This document shows positions 1 to 6,177 of a stretch of DNA of 27,698 bases, piece after piece. Made by a program: the position numbers and the translations under genes. The DNA comes from Actinomycetota bacterium (lineage in GTDB: Bacteria; Actinomycetota; Thermoleophilia; Gaiellales; Gaiellaceae): assembly GCA_005885565.1 (NCBI GenBank), contig VAXK01000198.1, forward strand, positions 7,383-35,080. Reading direction: 5' to 3'. The notes beneath the pieces are model-generated. The model worked only from the letters and a program-made list of their open reading frames with translations. It made no database searches and was not told where the DNA came from. Within the stretch, counting starts at the first letter, position 1. Each line of letters starts with the position of its first letter.

Positions 1-867
1 ATGCCCGACGCGCTCCTGCGCGCGCTCGACATCACGATCGGCCGGCGGGTCGACTCCTTGCTCGCCGGCGACTACCGCTCGACGTTGCACGGCGACGGGA
101 CCGAGCTCGCGCAGGTGCGGCCGTACGTGCCCGGCGACGACGTGCGTCTGATCGACTGGAACGTGACCGCGCGCACGCTCGAGCCGCACGTCCGCGTGCA
201 CCTCGCCGAGCGCGTGCTCGTGACGTGGCTCGTGCTCGACGCGTCGCCGTCGATGCACTTCGGCACCGCCGACCGGCGCAAGGCCGACGTCGCCGAGGGC
301 GTGGCGGTCGCGGTCGGTCACGTCGCGACGCGCCGCGGGAACCGGCTGGGCGCGGTCACCTTCGGCGACGCGAACCCCCGCTCCCTACCGCCCAGGCAGG
401 GACGGGTCGGGCTCCTCGGCCTGCTCGCTGCGCTCCGCGACGAAGGCGACGGCGAGGCCGGCGGCGCGACGTCGCTCGGCGAGGCGATCGACCGCGCGGG
501 CGCGCTGGCGAGGCAGCGCGCGCTGGTGGTGCTCGTCTCCGACTTCCGCGGCCCGCTGGACTGGCGTCGGCCGCTCCTGGCGCTGGCGGGCCGGCACGAC
601 GTCGTCGCGGTCGAGATCCGCGACCCACGCGAGCAGGAGCTCCCGAACATGGGCGAGCTCTGGCTCGTCGACCCCGAGACCGGCCGGCAGCTGCGGGTCG
701 ACACGCGCAGCGCCAAGCTGCGCGCCCGGTTCGCGGCCGCGGCGGCGGCGGAGCGGGACGAGGTCGCGGCGACGCTCGCCGCGCTCGGAGTCCGGCACGT
801 CGTCCTCTCGACCGCGGGCGAGTGGCTCCGGCCGCTCACCGTCTTCCTGCGCCGGAGGAAGCGCTGA
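1..867 (+). CDS. DUF58 domain protein (MoxR/Bat-type operon)
   Basis: A 288-residue DUF58 protein. The N-terminal part carries the family signature (YVPGDDVRLIDWNVTART, about residues 42-59), followed by a von Willebrand A-like fold with a MIDAS-type DxSxS motif (LDASPSM, about residues 79-85). There is no signal peptide or clear membrane segment. DUF58 proteins are encoded with MoxR AAA+ ATPases and vWA membrane proteins and are thought to act in metal-dependent assembly or folding of envelope or metalloenzyme complexes; the exact role here is not visible. The stop codon overlaps the next gene, so the two are translationally coupled. The window begins exactly on the ATG, so an upstream start or RBS cannot be judged, and the expected MoxR gene would lie outside. 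Confidence 0.9.
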   Translation: MPDALLRALDITIGRRVDSLLAGDYRSTLHGDGTELAQVRPYVPGDDVRLIDWNVTARTLEPHVRVHLAERVLVTWLVLDASPSMHFGTADRRKADVAEGVAVAVGHVATRRGNRLGAVTFGDANPRSLPPRQGRVGLLGLLAALRDEGDGEAGGATSLGEAIDRAGALARQRALVVLVSDFRGPLDWRRPLLALAGRHDVVAVEIRDPREQELPNMGELWLVDPETGRQLRVDTRSAKLRARFAAAAAAERDEVAATLAALGVRHVVLSTAGEWLRPLTVFLRRRKR

Positions 868-1826
868 GCTTCCAGTGGCCCGAGGCGCTGGCGGCTCTCG
901 CGGTCGTGCCGCTGCTCGCCGGCTTGTACGTCGTCGGCGACCGCCGCCGGACGCGGGCCGGCGCGCGTTTCGGGAACCCCGCGCTCCTGCCCAATGTCGT
1001 CGGCCGCCGGCCGGGGCTCCGCCGGCACCTGCCGCTGGCCGTCCTGCTCGTCGCGCTCGCGGCGATGATCGTCGGCGTCGCCCGGCCGCACGCGACGGTG
1101 ACGGTCCGGCGGGAGCAGGCGACGGTCGTCCTGGCGATCGACGTCTCGCGCTCGATGCAGGCGACCGACGTGCGGCCGTCGCGGCTCGCCGCCGCGCGCG
1201 CCGCAGCCAAGGCGTTCCTCGGCAAGGTGCCGGAGAAGTTCCAGGTCGCCCTGGTCTCCTTCGGCTCCCGCGCCGTGGTCGTGGTCGCGCCGACCGCGGA
1301 TCACACGCTCGTCGCGGACGGCCTCGACGCGCTGCGGCCCGGCGAGGGGACCGCGCTCGGCGACGCGATCGCCATCTCGGCTCGTCTTGGCCACAAGCTG
1401 CAGGAGCGCGAGGGACACCAGCCGCCGAGCGCCGTGCTGATGATCTCCGACGGCGCGCAGATGGGCGGCACGACGCCGCCGAACCGCGCCGTCAGGCTCG
1501 CTCGGTCCCTCCACGTCCCGGTCTACACGGTCCTTGTGGGCACGGCCGGCGGCGTCGTCCAGGCGAGGATCGCGGGCGGCTTCCGGGCGACGATCCGCGT
1601 CCCGCCGAACCCGACCACGCTCCGGATGGTGGCGAAGGAGACGGGCGGCCAGTTCTTCACGGCGACGAGCGACAAGCGGTTGCGAGAGGTCTACGAGCGG
1701 CTCGGCTCCCGGCTCGGGCACCGGCAGACGTCGAGGGAGATCACCGACCTCTTCGCCGGCGGCTCTGCTCTGCTGCTGCTCGCGGGCGGCGCGCTCTCGG
1801 CGCTCTGGTTCCGGAGGGTCCCGTGA
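864..1826 (+). CDS. BatA-like vWA membrane protein, probable CTG start
   Basis: A 320-residue protein with two N-terminal hydrophobic segments (about residues 5-18 and 54-70), a vWA domain with an intact MIDAS motif (AIDVSRSMQ, about residue 90) and a C-terminal membrane helix just before the stop (GGSALLLLAGGALSALWF). This is the BatA/BatB architecture with the vWA domain outside the membrane. The frame has no ATG, GTG or TTG near the domain start. I chose CTG at 864 because it overlaps the DUF58 stop (CTGA), is preceded by GGAGG at 854-858, and gives LSF..., matching the MSF... start of the paralogue at 2506, which has the same overlap with A in place of C. It probably works with DUF58, MoxR and the second vWA protein. 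Confidence 0.85.
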   Translation: MSFQWPEALAALAVVPLLAGLYVVGDRRRTRAGARFGNPALLPNVVGRRPGLRRHLPLAVLLVALAAMIVGVARPHATVTVRREQATVVLAIDVSRSMQATDVRPSRLAAARAAAKAFLGKVPEKFQVALVSFGSRAVVVVAPTADHTLVADGLDALRPGEGTALGDAIAISARLGHKLQEREGHQPPSAVLMISDGAQMGGTTPPNRAVRLARSLHVPVYTVLVGTAGGVVQARIAGGFRATIRVPPNPTTLRMVAKETGGQFFTATSDKRLREVYERLGSRLGHRQTSREITDLFAGGSALLLLAGGALSALWFRRVP

Positions 1827-2509
1827 AGCGCGTTCTGGCGCTCGCCGTGCTCGCCTGCGCCGTGCTCGCGGCCGGCGCGACGCGGGCCGAGGCGACGAAC
1901 GAGTGCCGAGGCCTCCGGGTCTGCGTCCGCGTAGTCGGCCCCTGGGTCGTCGTCCCCGCGTCGCACGCGCGGGTCGAGTTCCAGCTCGCGTGCCCGCGCC
2001 GGTACCTCGTCGGCGGCCTGGACGCGGAGCTCAGCGACCCGGCGATCGACGTCGCGTTCCTCGGCAAGCTCGGCGCTCCCGTCGCGCCGGGGATCACGAC
2101 GTCGCGGAAGGCGGTCTTCGTCGCGACCTTCGTCGGCTCGTCCAGGCGCGCGGTGACGTTCCGGCCGCACCTCGGCTGCGTCCCGTCGAACGGCGCCGGC
2201 GGCGGGATCCCGACGGCCGTCGTCGTCCGTCCCGGCCAACCCGCGGTGCGACGGGTGCGCACGCTGAGGGTCGCGCCCGGGCGGACCCGGTTCGTCGCGG
2301 CCGGATGTGCGTCCGCCGAGCGCCTCGTCGCCGGCTCGCACGCGGTCGGCTTCTACACGGCGAGGCCGCCGGCCGCGCGGCTGGTGGCGGCCGTCTCGAC
2401 GAGCCAGAGGCTCGCGCGCGACCACGTCGTCGTCCGCGTCAGAGGCGGCGCGCTCGGACGGGTGCGGGCGATCGTCCAGGTCTCCGCGATCTGCGCAGGC
2501 GGCAAATGA
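1823..2509 (+). CDS. Secreted six-cysteine protein of unknown function
   Basis: A 228-residue protein that I do not recognise. The GTG start overlaps the preceding stop (GTGA) and has GGAGG at 1813-1817. The N-terminus is a typical signal peptide (MKRVLALAVLACAVLAAGA, with a likely cleavage after ATRAEA). The mature part has six cysteines (in NEC, RVC, LAC, LGC, GC, IC), consistent with disulfide-bonded beta domains, perhaps two related halves. Its stop overlaps the ATG of the next vWA gene. Being sandwiched between two vWA genes in a four-gene overlapping chain, it is likely an extracytoplasmic partner or client of the vWA pair; that is inference from position only. Confidence 0.8.
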   Translation: MKRVLALAVLACAVLAAGATRAEATNECRGLRVCVRVVGPWVVVPASHARVEFQLACPRRYLVGGLDAELSDPAIDVAFLGKLGAPVAPGITTSRKAVFVATFVGSSRRAVTFRPHLGCVPSNGAGGGIPTAVVVRPGQPAVRRVRTLRVAPGRTRFVAAGCASAERLVAGSHAVGFYTARPPAARLVAAVSTSQRLARDHVVVRVRGGALGRVRAIVQVSAICAGGK

Positions 2510-3504
2510 GCTTCGGCCACCCGCTCCTGCTGCTGACACTGCTCGTCGTCCCGGCGGCGATCCTCGCCCTGCGGCTCGCCGAGCGGCGGCGGATGCGCTA
2601 CGCCGTCAAGTACACGAACCTCGAGGTGCTCGCCGCGGTCGCCGGCGGCCACCCGTGGCGCCGCTACGTTCCGGCGGGGCTCGCCCTCCTCGCGCTCGCC
2701 ACGCTGTGCGTCGCCTTCGCGCGGCCGCACGCGACGTCGCTCGTGCCGAAGGAGCGGGCGACGGTCATCCTCGTCCTCGACGTGTCGGGCTCGATGCAGT
2801 CGAGCGACGTGCGGCCGACTCGGCTCGGGGCCGCGCAACAGGCGGTGCGGAGCTTCCTCGACCGTGTGCCGCCGCAGGTGCGCATCGGCCTCGTCGCGTT
2901 CTCCGGCGACGCCGAGGTCGCGGCGCCGCCGACCACCGACCGCGAGCTCCTGCGCCAGTCGCTCGACGGCATCGGCACCTTCCCGGCCTTCGGCGGGACG
3001 GCGATCGGGGACGCGCTCGCGGTCGCGGTCGACCTCGCGAGGCAGGCCGTCACCGGAAGCGCCTCGCTCGCGGCGGTCAGCGCGGCGGCGCCCGACACGA
3101 AGGGGCTCGCCTCGATCCTCTTCCTCTCCGACGGGCACCAGACCCGCGGCGCGCTCGAGCCGCTCCAGGGCGCCGCGCGCGCGAAGACGGCGGGCATCCC
3201 GGTCTACACCGTCTCGCTCGGCACGCCCGGCGGCGTCGTCCGGGGCGAGTTCGACGGGATCCAGCGGACGATCCCCGTGCCGCCGGACCCGGCCACGCTG
3301 CGCGCGATCGCGGAGACGACGGGCGGCAAGTTCTACGAGGCGCAGAACGCGGGCTCGCTGCACTCGGCGTACTCGAAGCTCGGCTCGAGCCTGGGCCGCG
3401 CTCCCGGCAAGACCGAGGTGACGTACGCGTTCCTCGCCGGGGCGGCCGGGCTCCTCGTGGCGGCGGGCTTCCTGTCGGCGCTCTGGTCGCCGAGGCTGCC
3501 CTGA
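2506..3504 (+). CDS. BatA/BatB-like vWA membrane protein
   Basis: A 332-residue paralogue of the protein at 864-1826. It has an N-terminal hydrophobic segment (about residues 5-18), a second one (YVPAGLALLALATLCVAFA, about 54-72), a vWA domain with MIDAS DxSxS (LVLDVSGSMQ) and a C-terminal membrane helix (AFLAGAAGLLVAAGFLSALW). The two copies share blocks such as ARPHAT, SSDVRPTRL/ATDVRPSRL, PVYTVSLGTPGGVV and ETTGGKFY. Start is ATG at 2506, whose ATGA overlaps the stop of the secreted protein. It closes the DUF58/vWA operon; the next gene is convergent. Tandem vWA genes are usual for this system. Confidence 0.9.
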   Translation: MSFGHPLLLLTLLVVPAAILALRLAERRRMRYAVKYTNLEVLAAVAGGHPWRRYVPAGLALLALATLCVAFARPHATSLVPKERATVILVLDVSGSMQSSDVRPTRLGAAQQAVRSFLDRVPPQVRIGLVAFSGDAEVAAPPTTDRELLRQSLDGIGTFPAFGGTAIGDALAVAVDLARQAVTGSASLAAVSAAAPDTKGLASILFLSDGHQTRGALEPLQGAARAKTAGIPVYTVSLGTPGGVVRGEFDGIQRTIPVPPDPATLRAIAETTGGKFYEAQNAGSLHSAYSKLGSSLGRAPGKTEVTYAFLAGAAGLLVAAGFLSALWSPRLP

Positions 3505-3523
3505 GGACGACGCGTCATCGACC

Positions 3524-3539
3524 GCGCGGCGGGCCGCGC
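3524..3539. terminator. Possible bidirectional terminator hairpin
   Basis: A perfect 6-bp inverted repeat (GCGCGG and CCGCGC) around a CGGG loop lies in the 63-base gap between two convergent genes. There is no T-run, so it is not a textbook intrinsic terminator, and in DNA this GC-rich such hairpins arise by chance. Position is the main support. Confidence 0.35.
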
Positions 3540-3567
3540 ATGCGATCGCGCACGGCTGAGGGAACCA

Positions 3568-3930
3568 TCAGACGCTCACCACGCGGTCGAACTGCTCGGT
3601 CATCCGCGCGAGCTCGGGCGGCGTGATCCAGCTCGCGTGCATCCAGGCCAGGTCGTCCTCGGTCGCCCCACGGGCGGCCGCGCAGCCCTTTCAGACGTAG
3701 ACCGGAACCTGGTTGTCGACGAGCTTCCGGAAGAGCTCGCGCGCGGGAGGGATGCCGACGCCCTCCACGCGCTCGGCCGTGTCCTGCGAGACGAGCTCCG
3801 TCGCGTCGCCGGCCAGGACGACCGCGCACTCCTGGCCCGCCTCCACGGAGCCGTTCGCCGCGATGTGGAGCGGGAGCGACGCCTTCGTCGGGTCGCCCGC
3901 GCCCGTGGTCGCGAGATAGAGAACCTTCAT
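3568..3930 (-). CDS. DsrE-family selenoprotein (in-frame TGA = Sec80)
   Basis: A 120-residue DsrE/DsrF-like protein if the TGA at 3691-3693 is read as selenocysteine. Residues 1-79 (MKVLYLATTG, DPTKASLP..., ending PVYV) match the Rossmann-like DsrE fold. The TGA sits where family members carry a conserved Cys after the fourth strand. The frame continues U-K-G-C-A-A-A-R-G-A-T-E-D-D-L and ends at a second TGA (3568-3570) after FDRVVSV, a normal family C-terminus. A UxxC pair (Sec80/Cys83) suggests thiol/sulfur-relay redox chemistry in the cytoplasm. Start ATG 3930 was chosen over 3945 because GGGAGGTGA lies 4 nt upstream. The gene follows an ANTAR gene with a 4-nt gap. A hairpin 10 nt beyond the TGA fits a bacterial SECIS. 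Most neighbours use TGA as a true stop, so selB/selC-type machinery must be encoded elsewhere. The alternative is a nonsense-mutated Cys gene (a TGC or TGT to TGA change). Confidence 0.85.
3660..3680 (-). promoter_or_regulatory. SECIS-like hairpin downstream of the Sec TGA
   Basis: Ten nt after the in-frame TGA the mRNA can form a stem of CGG and CGCCC against GGGCG and CCG with one C-A mismatch, closed by a GUG tri-loop at 3669-3671. The loop's first base is a G, 20 nt from the UGA. Known bacterial SECIS elements need a stem with a G at the start of the apical loop about 16-37 nt from UGA, so geometry and loop base both fit. Chance hairpins are frequent at this GC content, so this supports but does not prove Sec insertion. 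Confidence 0.55.
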
Positions 3931-3934
3931 CGGG

Positions 3935-4234
3935 TCACCTCCCATCCGAGTCGTGTCGACGGCGTGCGATGACGATCTCGTCGGGCGTCCACCCGCGGGA
4001 CTCTGTCATCTCCTGCGCGAGCTCGCCGACTCTCCGACGGCTGCTGCGCGCGGCCGAGCGCAACAGCTCGAAGGCGTCCGGGAGCGGCAGGTCGAAACGC
4101 TCGGCGAGCATCCCGGTCGCCCGCTCGATCACCACCCGTGAGCCCAGCGCCGACTGGAGCTGGCCGACAGTCGTCCGAAGCCGCTCGATCTCGGCGTGCG
4201 CCTCCCCGTCGAACCTGCCAGTCCTTTCCGCCAC
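3935..4234 (-). CDS. ANTAR domain RNA-binding antiterminator
   Basis: A 99-residue protein with a short helical, probably coiled-coil N-terminus (about residues 8-28, AEIERLRTTVGQLQSALGSR) and an ANTAR domain (about residues 30-85: VIERATGMLAERFDLPLPDAFELLRSAAR in two halves, then RRRVGELAQEM). ANTAR domains bind paired hexaloop hairpins in nascent RNA and stop transcription termination. No receiver or GAF sensor is fused, so signal input is unclear. The start is GTG at 4234 with only a weak GGGTGGG upstream. Its stop codon lies inside the Shine-Dalgarno sequence of the DsrE selenoprotein gene, so the two are coupled. It may regulate its own operon, or distant sulfur or nitrogen genes; the sequence does not say. 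Confidence 0.88.
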   Translation of the reverse strand: MAERTGRFDGEAHAEIERLRTTVGQLQSALGSRVVIERATGMLAERFDLPLPDAFELLRSAARSSRRRVGELAQEMTESRGWTPDEIVIARRRHDSDGR

Positions 4235-4625
4235 AGTCCCACCCTTCGCGCCGTTGCGAGAGTTGCGCTTAGGGGCGAGACCCTGGGCCCGAGGAGAACG
4301 GCGTAACGGGACGAGCGCGCTTGGGTCGAGGATAGTCCCTTTGCGGGAATTTGTGCGTGCCGTAACGATTTTGATAGAAAGGTGTCGCGCCTTGACCTCG
4401 CGCTTGGACCTGCGTTGCTAGACGCGCCGGCCCGTTCACTTGGAATAGACGCCGTATGAAGGGGCCGCCGGCGCGCCGGGGGAGGCGCGCCGGGGCTTCC
4501 TCGAGGGCTGCCGGCCCAGACCCCGCCGTCGGCTCCCGTGCTCCTCCTCGCGGATGAGGCGCGCGGCCGAAGATCCCCCCACGCGCCTGACCCGAAGTCC
4601 CGCCTCGCAGCCGAGCGCGCGGTAA
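4235..4625. other. Intergenic region between divergent genes
   Basis: About 390 bases with no convincing gene. It should hold the promoter and leader of the ANTAR-DsrE operon (minus strand). The segment around 4335-4385 is clearly AT-richer than the surroundings. On the plus strand TTGACC (4392-4397) is followed 17 nt later by TTGCTA (4415-4420), a weak sigma-70-like pair with no gene for over 300 bases. A minus-strand hairpin with AGGG/CCCT arms lies near 4270-4285, but its loop does not match the ANTAR hexaloop rule (A1, G4). The perfect palindrome at 4468-4493 is listed separately. Confidence 0.4.
4468..4493. repeat. Perfect 10-bp inverted repeat, 6-nt loop
   Basis: CCGGCGCGCC and GGCGCGCCGG are exact reverse complements separated by GGGGGA. 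Each arm contains the palindrome GGCGCGCC. It could be a rho-independent-like hairpin without a T-run or a protein-binding site; its extreme GC content limits what can be concluded. Confidence 0.5.
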
Positions 4626-4739
4626 CTACGTCCGCAGTTCCTCCAGGTAGCCGTCCGGGTCCTTGTCGAATATGCCGGCGAACTCTTCGACGAGATCGCG
4701 AAGTATGGTCACCTGGTTCTGGCGGGAGATCAATCTCAT
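4626..4739 (-). CDS. Possible small protein, 37 residues
   Basis: A short minus-strand frame in otherwise non-coding DNA, starting MRLISRQNQVTILRDLV and ending DPDGYLEELRT. Its composition (amphipathic, acidic, with Asn, Lys, Ile, Phe and Tyr) is unlike the Arg/Ala/Pro-rich shadow frames of this genome, which suggests real coding. GGAGG directly abuts the ATG at 4739, so TTG at 4733 (6 nt after GGAGG, giving 35 residues) is the likelier start. It is divergent from the ABM-like gene. I recognise no family. Confidence 0.42.
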   Translation of the reverse strand: MRLISRQNQVTILRDLVEEFAGIFDKDPDGYLEELRT

Positions 4740-4772
4740 CCTCCGCCTAGCATGACGCGAGAGGAGGAGTTG

Positions 4773-5042
4773 GTGCCCGGTTTCATCATCACGCGGATCC
4801 ACGTGGGGGACTACGAGGCTTGGAGGCCCATGTTCGACCAGGACCGGCCGCAGGCGCGCGAGAAGGCGACGGTGCAGCGGGTCTTCCGCGACGCTGACGA
4901 CCCGAACCACGTCTTCGTCTTCCTCGAGTTCGCCTCCCTCGAGGACGCGCGAGAGGCGAAGCGACGCCTCGTCGAGTCGGGCGTGCTCGAACGCTTCGAC
5001 GACAAGCATGGTCCGAACGTCCTGGAAGAAGCTTCTCCTTAG
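4773..5042 (+). CDS. Small ABM-like / dimeric alpha-beta barrel protein
   Basis: An 89-residue protein (starting PGFIITRIHVGDYEAWRPMFD after the initiator) of the dimeric alpha+beta barrel type seen in antibiotic-biosynthesis-monooxygenase-like and cyclase-like small proteins: strand I-I-T-R-I, a D-Y-x-x-W-x-x-x-F-D helix start, then HVFVFLEFASLEDAREA. No catalytic residues can be assigned. The same frame also has ATG at 4752, but AGGAGG at 4762-4767 is ideally placed for GTG 4773 (5-nt spacer), so I prefer the shorter form. The 3' end overlaps the next gene by 35 nt. Confidence 0.7.
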   Translation: MPGFIITRIHVGDYEAWRPMFDQDRPQAREKATVQRVFRDADDPNHVFVFLEFASLEDAREAKRRLVESGVLERFDDKHGPNVLEEASP

Positions 5043-6177
5043 CTCGCTGCTCGCGGGCCTCGCGTCGCCCGCCTCGGCCGAGCCGGCAGGCGTCATCCGC
5101 GTGCCGCAGGACGCGCCGACGATCCAGGCCGCGGTCGCCACGGCGACGCCGGGTGACACGATCCTCGTCGACGGCGGCACGTACCCCGGCGGCGTCGTCG
5201 TCCCGAAGGACAAGCCGAGCCTGACGATCCGCGGCGTGGATCGCAACGCGGTCGTCTTCGACGGGGAGGACACGCGCGACGACGCGATCGACGTGCGCGC
5301 CGACGGCGTCACGCTTCAGAACCTCTCGGCGCACAACTTCCGCCGCAACGCCTTCTACTGGGACGGCGTCACCGGCTTCACCGGCTCGTACCTGACGGTC
5401 TGGAACGTCCACGGGTACGGGGTCTACTCCGAAGACTCCACCGACGGGCTGATCGAGCACGACTACGTCTCGGGCGCCGCCGACGCCGCCTACTACATCG
5501 GCGAGTGCGACCCCTGCCGCTCGACGATCCGGCACGTCGTGGCGCGCCTCTCCGCGGTCGGGTACTCGGGGACGAACGCGAGCGGAGCGCTCGTGATCCG
5601 CGACTCGGTCTGGGACGGCAACAGCGCGGGGATCCTCCCGAACTCGCTCGCGGACGAAGCCGACCCGCCGCAGCACGATGCGCTGATCGCCGGGAACACG
5701 ATCACCCGGAGCGGGCGCGCACGCGTCCCGCTCGCGACGCCGCTCGCCGGCTACTACGGCATCGGGATCGGCGTCGCCGGCGGGAACGGGGATCGCGTGC
5801 TTCGCAACAGCGTCGCCGGCAGCCGGCGCTACGGGATCGCGGTCTTCTCGACGCCCTATCGGATCAAGGCGCCGATTTCATGGCGCCCGCAGGCGAATTC
5901 CCTGCGGGACAACGCCGTCGGCGGCAGCGGCCTCGCCGACCTGGCGGTCTCCGCTTCGGCGCGCAGCGGCAACTGCTTCCGCGGCAACCGCGCCTCGACG
6001 GCGCTGCCGGCGGGGCTGCAGAAGCGTCCCTGCAGCCGCCCCGGCGGCGACCACAGCGTCTCGCGCGCCCTCGAGGCGCCGTTCCAGACGCTCATGGATC
6101 GGGCAATACGAGCGATCCGCCCGATCCCGTACACCGCCGTCCCTCCACCCCCGCCTCAGCCGAGCTGGCCCGGCTGA
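5008..6177 (+). CDS. Secreted right-handed beta-helix protein
   Basis: A 389-residue exported protein. It has a signal peptide (MVRTSWKKLLLSSLLAGLA, cleavage near ASPASA), then VIRVPQDAPTIQAAVATATP, the classic start of NosD/pectin-lyase-like parallel beta-helices, followed by repeated helix turns rich in G, N, D and V (NLSAHNF, GYGVYSEDSTDGLIEHDYVSG, YGIGIGVAGGNGDRVLRNSV, RSGNCFRGN). Such proteins bind or process polysaccharides or serve as surface scaffolds; no polysaccharide lyase catalytic set is evident. The tail is proline-rich. The ATG lies inside the previous gene with no obvious RBS, but only this start gives a complete signal peptide. The stop overlaps the likely CTG start of the glycosylase gene. 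Confidence 0.85.
   Translation: MVRTSWKKLLLSSLLAGLASPASAEPAGVIRVPQDAPTIQAAVATATPGDTILVDGGTYPGGVVVPKDKPSLTIRGVDRNAVVFDGEDTRDDAIDVRADGVTLQNLSAHNFRRNAFYWDGVTGFTGSYLTVWNVHGYGVYSEDSTDGLIEHDYVSGAADAAYYIGECDPCRSTIRHVVARLSAVGYSGTNASGALVIRDSVWDGNSAGILPNSLADEADPPQHDALIAGNTITRSGRARVPLATPLAGYYGIGIGVAGGNGDRVLRNSVAGSRRYGIAVFSTPYRIKAPISWRPQANSLRDNAVGGSGLADLAVSASARSGNCFRGNRASTALPAGLQKRPCSRPGGDHSVSRALEAPFQTLMDRAIRAIRPIPYTAVPPPPPQPSWPG

Noticed and set aside
318..1721. Long minus-strand open frame across the DUF58/vWA genes
   Set aside because: Arg/Asp/Pro-rich shadow typical of GC-rich DNA; the plus strand carries clear DUF58 and vWA motifs.
4261..4300. Dual hexaloop ANTAR target before the ANTAR gene
   Set aside because: The only short hairpin found has a loop without A at position 1 and G at position 4, and no partner hairpin is evident.
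4621..5676. Long minus-strand frames over the ABM-like and beta-helix genes
   Set aside because: They lack domains and oppose genes with a signal peptide and clear fold patterns; only the 4626-4739 tail seems protein-like.
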